DNA from: a virus
Virus record (IMG/VR): IMGVR_UViG_3300020171_000755
Coordinates: 1 to 45,241 of that record
DNA length: 45,241 nt
Reading direction: 5' to 3' (one strand)
The notes under the pieces are model-generated. The model saw nothing but the letters and a program-made list of their open reading frames with translations. It had not been told where the DNA came from and did no database searches. A program made the position numbers and the translations under genes. Below are positions 7,327 to 15,304 of this stretch, one piece after another (the stretch's first letter is position 1; every line of letters starts with the position of its first letter).

Positions 7327-8124
7327 ATGGTTGAATGTCAAATTTGTTATAAGAAATTACAAGCGATAACTTATAGTCATTTAAAAATTCATAATATTTC
7401 TTTTCAAGAATATATAAAAATATTTCCTGATGCCATAACTATAGATGATGCTATTAGAAAAAAGCAATCTGATAAAAAAATTGGTAAAGCACCGTGGAAT
7501 AAAGGTATTAAATGTCCGCAATTTGCGGGAGATAATAACCCATCTAAACGATCCGAAGTCAGATTAAAGATATCAGAATCATTAAAAAATTCAGAAAAAC
7601 ATAAAGCGTCTGTGACTTCTGATCAATGGAAAGAAAGACAGAAGGAATGCCGTAAGGATAGGAAACTTACTGAAGAACATAAAGCAAATATTGGTATTGG
7701 ATTAAAGGCTTCAGAAAAATATCAAAAAGTTATACATTCTAAAGAACATAGTAAAAAAATGTCGGGAAAGAATAGTCCTACATATGGTGTTACACCTTCG
7801 GCAGCATCGAGTCATGGAAAATGGTGTTATTATAATTCACCACTACAAGGTAAAATACACCTAAGGAGTTCGTACGAATTAGCATATGCAAAATATTTAG
7901 ATGAAAATAATATCCCTTGGTTATATGAAATAAAAACTTTTGATTTATATGATACTACTTATACTCCTGATTTTTTCTTACCTGTAACTGAACAATTTAT
8001 TGAAATAAAAGGATATATGCGTCCAAAAGCGCAAGATAAAATAAATAAATTTTTAAATATGTATGTTTGTAATTTTCAAATATTATATAAAGCAGATTTA
8101 GTTAAATTAGGTGTTGAATTATGA
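7327..8124 (+). CDS. homing endonuclease, PD-(D/E)XK-like, copy 1
   Basis: 265 residues. The N-terminus has a Cys-x2-Cys ... His motif (CQICYKKLQA ... SHLKIHN) leading into FQEYIKIFPDA, as in phage mobile nucleases. The middle holds NUMOD3-like segments such as TEEHKANIGIGLKASEK. The C-terminal 100 residues are the nuclease: LRSSYELAYAKYLD, then TYTPDFFLP and FIEIKGYM, matching D ... E-x-K active-site spacing. That domain is nearly the same as in the genes at 20216 and 38413. The stop overlaps the protease start (ATGA at 8121), so the element was inserted precisely at a gene boundary. Confidence 0.85.
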   Translation: MVECQICYKKLQAITYSHLKIHNISFQEYIKIFPDAITIDDAIRKKQSDKKIGKAPWNKGIKCPQFAGDNNPSKRSEVRLKISESLKNSEKHKASVTSDQWKERQKECRKDRKLTEEHKANIGIGLKASEKYQKVIHSKEHSKKMSGKNSPTYGVTPSAASSHGKWCYYNSPLQGKIHLRSSYELAYAKYLDENNIPWLYEIKTFDLYDTTYTPDFFLPVTEQFIEIKGYMRPKAQDKINKFLNMYVCNFQILYKADLVKLGVEL

Positions 8125-10004
8125 ATAATCTTATTATTAAAGGATCGATTGATACAATTAATAAAGAAGAGCGTATCTTTTCTGGGTGGGGATCCATACA
8201 AATTATTGACAGACAGGGAGATTTTATAAATATAGATGAGTTTAAACCTGTAATTCAAAGATTATTAGCAATGGGTCATAAAATTCCTATACAGGATTCC
8301 CATTCCAATCATAATTGTGGGGAAATTATAAAGATAGAATTTTTAAATACTACTGAGGGTCAACCCGGAATATACCTTACATCTAAAATATATTCCAGAT
8401 TTCCAAGTGATGATGATATTTGGAATGCAATTAAGTCAGGGGAATATTCCGGTTACAGCCTTGGAGGAAAAGCAGGAAATAAGACACCCGTATGTGATCA
8501 AAATGGATGTTATAATCTGTTGACCGATATTGAAATTTGGGAATTTTCTATAGTTTCCACACCGGCTAATCCTGGCGCTTTAATTACGCAAGTCAACAAA
8601 TTAGCTAAAGGACTTAAAGTTCAGAAAGCCAGAGTTTATGTTAAATATCCTGCGGATGCGCCGCAAGGTTCCGGTAAGGCATTAATTAAAGCAATTCCAA
8701 TTACCAAATACGTACATCAATGTGGAGATAAATTTTGTGTTTATTCTGAAGCGGGTAAAAAATTAGGAACACATCCAACTAAAGATGACGCCAATAAACA
8801 ACTTTATGCAATTGAAATTAATAAATATGTAACATACCGTGGTGGATTATTAATTGATCATGATACGGAAGAATCTGTTGCACCCGATGGTTCTAGAAAA
8901 CCGTTAACAGCAAAAGAACATGTTGAGATGGTTCGAATTGAAGAAAAATTAGATAATAAAAAAGTTCAAAAAGCGAGAGTGTATGTAAAAAACCCATCTG
9001 AAGCTCCGAGCGGGCTTCAAATACATGTCGGTCCTGAGGGTGGTAAGTATTATGAAACTGAGGAATTGGGTGGCAAACAACGTCAAAAAGTTGAGCATGA
9101 GCAGCGAGCACCTAAAGTAGATATAAAACCCATTCGTGAAGTTGTTGGTGAACAATTATACGATCATAGTGTTGGATATAATAAAGAAATTTTACCATTA
9201 CTTGAAACTTATGGAAAAATAGCAACCGGTAAAGCTTCAGATAATGAGGTTAATGAAGTTGCGGAAGTAATAAAACGTAGATTACCTAATGTTCTTGTTT
9301 TTTATGAGGGTGTTGTTAATAGTGATGTTGAATCCGCATATTCTACTGGTAATGTTATAGACGCACATCAAAAAGTAATTGACGCACTTAAAGACGTTCA
9401 AAATAAACTTAATACAGCTAAAGATCGTAAAGACAAAATTATAGCAATAGATAATTTTATGCAGACCGCGCATACTAGTGGCGATAATGTTGTTAGACGA
9501 TTATGGAATCGACCGTCATATACTGGAGATGTTGCATCGAAATATTTACAATATTTACGCGAAACTACGGGTAAAAAAGAAACCGAAACACCAAAAGTTA
9601 CGTCACAACCCGCAAAACACATTGAAATTATAGATGTTGATCCTAGTGAATTCGAAGCCGTTAAAAGCCATGTGCCGGAAGGATTAAAACCATTCTTATC
9701 ATCATATACCCCAGCAGAAATGAAGAGTATGGGTGTAAAAACTTTTTTAACTAAAAATAAATTAGCTGGTGCAGCATTAAACGGAGATGAAATTATAAAT
9801 GTCTTTTCATTAAGTGCCGGTGAGGGCAAAAAAGCATTACTTGAAGCTATTACGCGGGGTGGTAGACGATTAGATTGTTTTGATAAATTACCTGGACAAG
9901 ATCATGGACTTCCAGAATACTATGCAAAATTTGGATTCAAAGAAGTACGAAGAGAAAAGAATTGGACACCCGGCGGACCAGATGTGGTGTATATGTCTTT
10001 ATAA
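8121..10004 (+). CDS. prohead protease fused to tagged GNAT-like effector
   Basis: 627 residues. Residues 1-160 are an XkdF/HK97-type maturation protease: IFSGWGS, IIDRQGDFI, catalytic His candidate in IQDSHSN (H61), Ser candidate in SGYSLGGKA (S113) and the family signature IWEFSIVSTPANPGA. A partial copy of the shared tag follows (VQKARVYVKYPADAPQG, from 167), then a phage-type segment FCVYSEAGKKLGTHPTKDDA. A full second tag starts near 282 (VQKARVYVKNPSEAPSG ... GGKYYET). The last 60 residues (GGRRLDCFDKL ... LPEYYAKFGFKEV ... GGPDVVYMSL) look like a GNAT-like acyltransferase fold seen in other phage proteins. Both tags follow V-Q-K-A, so self-cleavage could free the C-terminal part as cargo. 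Confidence 0.82.
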   Translation: MNNLIIKGSIDTINKEERIFSGWGSIQIIDRQGDFINIDEFKPVIQRLLAMGHKIPIQDSHSNHNCGEIIKIEFLNTTEGQPGIYLTSKIYSRFPSDDDIWNAIKSGEYSGYSLGGKAGNKTPVCDQNGCYNLLTDIEIWEFSIVSTPANPGALITQVNKLAKGLKVQKARVYVKYPADAPQGSGKALIKAIPITKYVHQCGDKFCVYSEAGKKLGTHPTKDDANKQLYAIEINKYVTYRGGLLIDHDTEESVAPDGSRKPLTAKEHVEMVRIEEKLDNKKVQKARVYVKNPSEAPSGLQIHVGPEGGKYYETEELGGKQRQKVEHEQRAPKVDIKPIREVVGEQLYDHSVGYNKEILPLLETYGKIATGKASDNEVNEVAEVIKRRLPNVLVFYEGVVNSDVESAYSTGNVIDAHQKVIDALKDVQNKLNTAKDRKDKIIAIDNFMQTAHTSGDNVVRRLWNRPSYTGDVASKYLQYLRETTGKKETETPKVTSQPAKHIEIIDVDPSEFEAVKSHVPEGLKPFLSSYTPAEMKSMGVKTFLTKNKLAGAALNGDEIINVFSLSAGEGKKALLEAITRGGRRLDCFDKLPGQDHGLPEYYAKFGFKEVRREKNWTPGGPDVVYMSL

Positions 10005-10010
10005 GCAAAG

Positions 10011-10028
10011 ATATATATACTATTAAAC
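10011..10028 (+). promoter_or_regulatory. class 2 promoter before effector genes
   Basis: ATATATATACTATTAAAC followed by TAATATAGAG closely matches the minus-strand promoter at 22590..22608. It ends 20 nt before ATG 10049, suggesting separate transcription of the effector genes from the protease. Confidence 0.45.
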
Positions 10029-10048
10029 TAATATAGAGAGAAGAAAAT

Positions 10049-11653
10049 ATGAGTTATACACAAGAAGCTTTAGACCAACACCTTGAACTTATGGGTGATC
10101 CAAGCACCGAGGAGATTGCTTGGCTTCAGTCTATCATATCAATTAAGAAGGCGCGAGTTTACGTAAAGAATCCTGCTGATGCACCACTGGGCGCAAGACT
10201 TCAAGAGGGCGCGCATGGCGGGCATTATTATGAAACTGAAGTGCGACAACCAGCTCAACAAGAAGCACCGAAAGAAAAACGAAGTTTAGATGCACTTAAT
10301 CCCCGAATTTATGATAATTATGATAAGTTATTACACTTTGAGACCGGCAAAGAAGTATTAGTGCCATATATGCATAATACTGAAAAAGCGCCAGATATGG
10401 GTGGTAGATTCGGACAAGATATTGAACCGCAAGGTAAATATGTTATTCTTGATGAAATGGGTATGAATGAAACTGTGGTGCCGCCAGGATGGAAGAAATC
10501 AGCACAAATTTTATACAATCCTTTAGTTTTAGATTGGAAGGATTGGAAACAACGTCTATCCAGTTTTTATGGTAATTTAACTGGTAAAAATTTAAGTGAT
10601 GCACTTAAAGCGGAGGGATTTGATGGTATAGTCACTATTGATGGACAGAATGTATCTGAGATAGTTTTATTAAAACCCAGAATTGAATCCTATGAAGAAT
10701 TAAAAGCGACACCTTATTATAAAGGTTCGACAGAAATACAAAATGATATTACAAAATTATCTGACAAATATGATGTTTTTGATGTGAATGCGGCACGGAT
10801 ATTAGTTAGTGTTAATGATCTACCAACAGATATTGGTAATAAGGTTTTAGAGTGTGCCGATTCATTTAAATTTTCATCTTTAAAAAGCGACAAACCAGTA
10901 ATAAAATTCTTAGGTAAAACTTACATTAAGGAATTTAATTGGCAAGATCGTGACGGTAAAGAGCATACTTCATCTTATGGTGGCACCGCTAATTATGTTT
11001 CAAATGAAATACACATTTATGATGATTATGAAATGGAGGGAATTCTACACCATGAAGTCGGCCATTTTGTTTATAAGCGAATAATGAGCAGTGTTGATGC
11101 AATACCCGATCCATCAATTAAAAGTATTGTGGATATTGATAGTGTGGACGACTATCGTAAAATGGTCGAAATACTTAAAAATCATAATGTACTAATTAGT
11201 TCTGAAAATATAGAAAAAATATTAGATGATATTAATTATGTGCGTGAATTAGGTCTTATGGAAGATATGCATACAAATAATTTAACGTATTATGATAAGG
11301 GATATGGTGCATTATACGGTATATTACATCGATTAAAAGAAAACCGCGCTTTAGATATAACCCCGTTTGAGGAAAAACAATGGAAAAAATATCGGACATT
11401 AATGAAGCAAGAATTAAAATCTAACAACCTTCGTAATGAGTGGTATGATATCTGGAAAACCGAGGGATATTCTATTAAAGAATATGCAAATAGAAATAAT
11501 AGTGAAACTTTTGCTGAATTCTATCAAACGGTTGATCGAATTTTAAGATACAGTGAAGATTCGAAACGGGTTAAGTTAATTCAATTAGCTGCAAACCATC
11601 CATTAAAATGGGCGTTTTTTAAGAAACATGTTGTTGGAAAGTGGTTGAAATGA
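10049..11653 (+). CDS. tagged zincin metallopeptidase effector
   Basis: 534 residues. The shared tag lies at 32-62 (IKKARVYVKNPADAPLG ... GGHYYET). Residues 86-210 (HNTEKAPDMGGRFGQDIEP ... YNPLVL ... GFDGIVT ... SEIVLL) resemble ADP-ribosyltransferase-like domains found at the ends of phage head proteins, though I see no secure catalytic triad. Residues 330-500 hold a zincin: HEVGH at 335-339 gives the two zinc-binding His and the catalytic Glu, and SETFAEFYQ (E486 or E490) is a good third ligand, as in lethal-factor-like peptidases. No secretion signal is present. The tag suggests capsid loading. It overlaps the next gene by ATGA. Confidence 0.75.
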   Translation: MSYTQEALDQHLELMGDPSTEEIAWLQSIISIKKARVYVKNPADAPLGARLQEGAHGGHYYETEVRQPAQQEAPKEKRSLDALNPRIYDNYDKLLHFETGKEVLVPYMHNTEKAPDMGGRFGQDIEPQGKYVILDEMGMNETVVPPGWKKSAQILYNPLVLDWKDWKQRLSSFYGNLTGKNLSDALKAEGFDGIVTIDGQNVSEIVLLKPRIESYEELKATPYYKGSTEIQNDITKLSDKYDVFDVNAARILVSVNDLPTDIGNKVLECADSFKFSSLKSDKPVIKFLGKTYIKEFNWQDRDGKEHTSSYGGTANYVSNEIHIYDDYEMEGILHHEVGHFVYKRIMSSVDAIPDPSIKSIVDIDSVDDYRKMVEILKNHNVLISSENIEKILDDINYVRELGLMEDMHTNNLTYYDKGYGALYGILHRLKENRALDITPFEEKQWKKYRTLMKQELKSNNLRNEWYDIWKTEGYSIKEYANRNNSETFAEFYQTVDRILRYSEDSKRVKLIQLAANHPLKWAFFKKHVVGKWLK

Positions 11654-12018
11654 AGATAGAAAGGTTTATAACGGCTGAAGGCGTAATAACTACTGATATT
11701 AAAGAGGCAAAATTTCTAAAAATTATGTCATTTGATGATGAGACCGGAGATATTCTAAGAAGCTGGACTATTGAGATACATCCGGATAATATTAAAAAGT
11801 CTTTAGTACATCTTGATTTATCACATCATGATATACAAGTTTTAGGTTATTTCCGAAATGGTGACATTACCATAGATAATGATAAAATGTCTTCTTCAGG
11901 TATGGTTGATTCGTTGTGGCGATTGGAACAATTAAACTTAATTGATGGCCATACAGATAAATATAAAACTGTATATCATATAAATCGTAATGGAACTAAG
12001 GTTTTGCGTGAAATATGA
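11650..12018 (+). CDS. untagged small protein with winged-helix-like C-terminus
   Basis: I prefer ATG 11650, which overlaps the previous stop as ATGA, over an in-frame GTG at 11641. The protein of about 122 residues starts MKIERFITAEGVITTD. Its last 45 residues (SSSGMVDSLWRLEQLNLIDG ... YHINRNGTKVLREI) look like a winged helix. It is one of two genes in the cassette without the tag, which makes an immunity or regulatory role possible; sequence alone does not prove either. Confidence 0.65.
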   Translation: MKIERFITAEGVITTDIKEAKFLKIMSFDDETGDILRSWTIEIHPDNIKKSLVHLDLSHHDIQVLGYFRNGDITIDNDKMSSSGMVDSLWRLEQLNLIDGHTDKYKTVYHINRNGTKVLREI

Positions 12019-13304
12019 TACACAAAGCTAAAGTTTATGTGAAAAATCCTTCTGATGCACCAAGTGGGGTAAAAGTTGAGGAGGGTCCGCAGGGTGGTTA
12101 TTATTATGAAAGTGGACAACAACATATAGAATCTGAACCACAGAGAGAAATTGGATCGAAAGAATATCTACCGAAATTAAATCAATATATTGAAAATAAT
12201 TTAAAAACTTCAGAAGGTATACAAAAACTAAAATCGCTTAATTTAGAAAATACACTTGAAGGAATAAAATTAAATACCAATTTTGCAAATTTAATGATTG
12301 AAGATCAAAATAGTTTAATAAGATGGAATGCCGCTCATCGATGTGATATGGAACATTTATATAAATTGATTAATGATAAACATCGAATAATAAGAGCAAT
12401 GATCGCGAAAAGAATAGATCAAAATGGCTTGCATATAATGGTACATAATGAGGATAGTCCTTATGTTAGGGAGTTAATTACAAAAAGAATAGATTTAGTT
12501 GGTTTGGAATATATAATAGATAACCGTCGGGATGATGCTAATAGTTATAAAATTGCATTGGATAGATTACCATATATTCGATTTTTGACACCTATTATTG
12601 ATAATTTTCAAAAAACCGGACAAATTGTTTTAAATGAACAATTTAAAAATTATGTTAATGACATAATGAAAAATGATATGGGTAGTAAAATTGTAATAGA
12701 GGCAACAAATGAGTTTTATAATATGCTTTATGATGGTAAATTTGATGAATTTCATACGGAGTCTAAGAGTGATTGGGAACAATCAAGTTCATCTGATTTA
12801 GCATTATTATTAAAAGATTCGATTAAAAGACAATTTGGCGGTGAAATTAGATATCATGATGCAGTAAATGATATAGATACAAAACTTCAAGAATTACACG
12901 GTAAATATCCGCAAGAATTAGTTGATAATTATGTTAAAATACAAAAACAATTAACAAGATCATTTTTAGATGTTATGTTTCCAAATACTAATGAAATTAC
13001 TATATATCGTGGCACAGAAAAAAGAGAGGTGGAAAATATAAAATCGGATTTAATGAGAAATTTAATACAAACTTGTTTAGTAAAATCAAATTCATTAAGT
13101 TCATGGACATTAAAAAATACCGTTGCAGAAAAGTTTGCAGGATTTGAAATTGGTTCTAAATCAGGTATAGTATTAAAATCTACAATTCCTAAAGATGATA
13201 TTTGGTCAACATTTATGTCACATGCATATATGGGATATGAAAGAGAAATTTTAGTAATAGGTAAAGATCGTGTTGTTGATTTATATACCGGGGGTTTTGC
13301 ATGA
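12015..13304 (+). CDS. tagged ADP-ribosyltransferase effector (R-S-E type)
   Basis: 429 residues. The tag starts at residue 2 (IHKAKVYVKNPSDAPSG ... GGYYYES). Residues 95-190 form short helical repeats of HEAT or leucine-rich-variant style (SPYVRELITKRIDLVGLEYI). Residues 325-425 are a mono-ADP-ribosyltransferase: ITIYRGTE supplies the Arg (R332), NSLSSWTLKNTVAEKFA the Ser motif, and YMGYEREILV the E-x-E pair (E409, E411) typical of arginine-modifying enzymes. The fold class includes T4 Alt, which is carried in the virion and modifies host proteins on entry. It overlaps both neighbours by 4 nt. Confidence 0.85.
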   Translation: MIHKAKVYVKNPSDAPSGVKVEEGPQGGYYYESGQQHIESEPQREIGSKEYLPKLNQYIENNLKTSEGIQKLKSLNLENTLEGIKLNTNFANLMIEDQNSLIRWNAAHRCDMEHLYKLINDKHRIIRAMIAKRIDQNGLHIMVHNEDSPYVRELITKRIDLVGLEYIIDNRRDDANSYKIALDRLPYIRFLTPIIDNFQKTGQIVLNEQFKNYVNDIMKNDMGSKIVIEATNEFYNMLYDGKFDEFHTESKSDWEQSSSSDLALLLKDSIKRQFGGEIRYHDAVNDIDTKLQELHGKYPQELVDNYVKIQKQLTRSFLDVMFPNTNEITIYRGTEKREVENIKSDLMRNLIQTCLVKSNSLSSWTLKNTVAEKFAGFEIGSKSGIVLKSTIPKDDIWSTFMSHAYMGYEREILVIGKDRVVDLYTGGFA

Positions 13305-14170
13305 AAACGATAGTTTTAGATATTGGTGATGAAAGTGCAGATTGGATTAAATCATTCAATACACGAATTAAAAAAGCTAAAGTTTATGTAAAGAATCCTG
13401 CTGAAGCACCGCCGGGCGTCAAACTACAAGAGGGTAAACGCGGCGGCCAGTATTATATGAGCGATGACATTGAGAGATCAAAACCTACCGCGTCAAAAAC
13501 ACAAAATATAAAAACAATAAATATAGATTCCCCAGAATTTTTAAAAATAATGCCAATGATGGATGATGAAGATATTAAAAAAGCGACGCCAATATCATCT
13601 GTTTATATTGAAAAACTTATTAAAGATCGTAAAATTGATTTAAGTGGTGCCACACTTAATTTATTACCGTTAAATATGCTGGATGCGTTTGCATTTGTTA
13701 GTTCAAGAGATCCCACTAATATTTATTTACCTGCTGCGGATGATTTTGAAATTAATAAATGGAATAATGAAACAAAAGAAGCTTTATTAGCGGCATCATA
13801 TTCTGAAGATGAATTAGATTTTGGGATTGAGGATAAGCGTGCTACAACCATAATTCATGAAGTTGGTCACACCAAGGTCCATAAATTTATAAATCTTAAA
13901 GATATTAAAAATCAAGAAGATTTTCAACAAATTGAATTTAACAAATTTATAGAATATGCGACCTATTTACACGATCATTATGGTACTGATTTTAATTTAG
14001 TACATGAAAAGCTCGATGAAATTTTAGCGGAAGATTATCGACAATTAATTGGTGGAAGTCAGGCGAAAATACCGAATAGATATTTGTTCCCGGTGGATAC
14101 TATTAATTCAGCAAACTATAAATATAAAGAAGGACGTTTAAACATATTAAGGAAAATGGGTGTGTTCTAA
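13301..14170 (+). CDS. tagged zincin metallopeptidase effector, second
   Basis: 289 residues with a 23-residue leader before the tag (IKKAKVYVKNPAEAPPG ... GGQYYMS, 23-53). A zincin site HEVGH lies at 186-190 in TTIIHEVGHTKVHKF, and EKLDEILAEDYRQ (E240 or E244) supplies a plausible third zinc ligand. Apart from tag and HExxH it has little resemblance to the other zincin at 10049, so this is not a simple duplication. The catalytic residues are intact. The next gene starts on its last stop base (TAATG). Confidence 0.75.
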   Translation: MKTIVLDIGDESADWIKSFNTRIKKAKVYVKNPAEAPPGVKLQEGKRGGQYYMSDDIERSKPTASKTQNIKTINIDSPEFLKIMPMMDDEDIKKATPISSVYIEKLIKDRKIDLSGATLNLLPLNMLDAFAFVSSRDPTNIYLPAADDFEINKWNNETKEALLAASYSEDELDFGIEDKRATTIIHEVGHTKVHKFINLKDIKNQEDFQQIEFNKFIEYATYLHDHYGTDFNLVHEKLDEILAEDYRQLIGGSQAKIPNRYLFPVDTINSANYKYKEGRLNILRKMGVF

Positions 14171-14976
14171 TGCAGACCAAACTATCATACGGCCGTGACG
14201 ACATTAAAATAATAAATGATTTTATGGGTAAATTTTTTGATGATATTCAAAAAGCGAAGGTTTATGTAAAAAATCCACAACAGGCACCGCAAGGAACTAA
14301 AGTTAGTCGTGGTAAGCATGGTGGATTATTTTATGAAACTGGTGAGCGACAACATTTTGCACAAGAAGTTTCTACAATTGAACAAAATATAAAATCTACT
14401 ATGAAATTTTCATCCGAAGATGCGAATATGGCAGAAAATCTTATTAGTAAATATAAACCCATCGCAAAAAATGAATTTAAGCGGGTATTAAGTTTAACGG
14501 GTGCAAATACATCATATCGCATAAAAAATAAATATTCAATACTTGAAAAGATGAAACGTAAAAATTATAAAATTTCTGATATGCAGGACATATTTGGAAT
14601 GCGAATTGAAGTGAATGATGTTGCTGGCATATATAATACTGTACAAAAATTAGAAAAAATGTATGGTAATAAAATTATAATTAAGGAAGATTATATTAGT
14701 TCACCAAAAGGTGTTTATCGTGCATATCATTTAAATGTGCAATATGAACCGGGAATTTATGGTGAGATACAGATAAGAACGCCGTTAATGGATAAGATTG
14801 GTAATGCAAGTCACATACTTTTATATAAAAATACAAAAGAGCTTAACCCGACAATAAAAGCTAATATTGAGGATACTTTAAATATTTATTCAAATATTGC
14901 GGTTGGAAAAGCGCGAATGGAAGATTTACGTGAATTACCAGAAACTAAAAAGATATTAGGAGATTTCGGATTATGA
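14170..14976 (+). CDS. tagged RelA/SpoT-type nucleotidyltransferase effector
   Basis: 268 residues. The tag occupies 26-56 (IQKAKVYVKNPQQAPQG ... GGLFYET). From residue 95 the protein follows the RelA/SpoT synthetase fold: SYRIKNKYSILEKM (substrate-binding basic residues), ISDMQDIFGMRI (Asp140 and Arg145), KEDYISSPKGVYRAYH (basic loop and His) and YGEIQIRTPLMDK (Glu199, Arg203). No hydrolase, TGS or ACT domain is present, so it is a short synthetase like the ToxSAS toxins that make alarmones or pyrophosphorylate tRNA ends. Such enzymes are uncommon in archaea, so the target is open. Overlaps the next gene by ATGA. Confidence 0.85.
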   Translation: MQTKLSYGRDDIKIINDFMGKFFDDIQKAKVYVKNPQQAPQGTKVSRGKHGGLFYETGERQHFAQEVSTIEQNIKSTMKFSSEDANMAENLISKYKPIAKNEFKRVLSLTGANTSYRIKNKYSILEKMKRKNYKISDMQDIFGMRIEVNDVAGIYNTVQKLEKMYGNKIIIKEDYISSPKGVYRAYHLNVQYEPGIYGEIQIRTPLMDKIGNASHILLYKNTKELNPTIKANIEDTLNIYSNIAVGKARMEDLRELPETKKILGDFGL

Positions 14977-15167
14977 ATCAAGAATTATACCCAAAAGAAA
15001 AAGCATATTCAATAGTTATTATTGATTTATGGGATACAGAAAATTCAGCATATAAAATACTGGAGACAGATGAATTGCAACAAACCGTTCCAGAAATACA
15101 GAAAACCTTGAGCGTTGGCGATTATTTAATGGTTTATGATCGCGCCGGAATGACTGTAGAAATATAA
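14973..15167 (+). CDS. small acidic protein after RelA-like effector (64 aa)
   Basis: 64 residues, MNQELYPKEKAYSIVIIDLW to YDRAGMTVEI, acidic, beta-rich, without tag or known motif. It overlaps the RelA-like gene by 4 nt, so the two are translationally coupled. Position, size and charge fit an antitoxin or immunity protein for that enzyme, but this is inference. Confidence 0.6.
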   Translation: MNQELYPKEKAYSIVIIDLWDTENSAYKILETDELQQTVPEIQKTLSVGDYLMVYDRAGMTVEI

Positions 15168-15211
15168 TTATTATTTTTATACTTATCGTGGATATTATAT
15201 AATCTATCCAC

Positions 15212-15280
15212 TATAAATGAAATTCATACTTTTAGTGATAATCCTATTATATTTTTATAGGATTATAAATGAAATTTATA
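15212..15280 (+). promoter_or_regulatory. tandem class 1 promoters of capsid unit
   Basis: Two copies of the 17-bp motif, 15212..15228 (TATAAATGAAATTCATA) and 15264..15280 (perfect), the second 24 nt before ATG 15305. Between them an 8-bp hairpin (AATCCTAT 15240..15247 / ATAGGATT 15257..15264) could terminate or attenuate the first transcript. Doubling fits the need for high capsid and scaffold expression. Confidence 0.65.
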
Positions 15281-15304
15281 TTATTAGTAATATAGGAAAA
15301 ATTT

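Noticed and set aside
9398-9829. Leftward 143-residue frame
   Set aside because: Antisense of the protease-effector gene; composition is that of an opposite-strand shadow.
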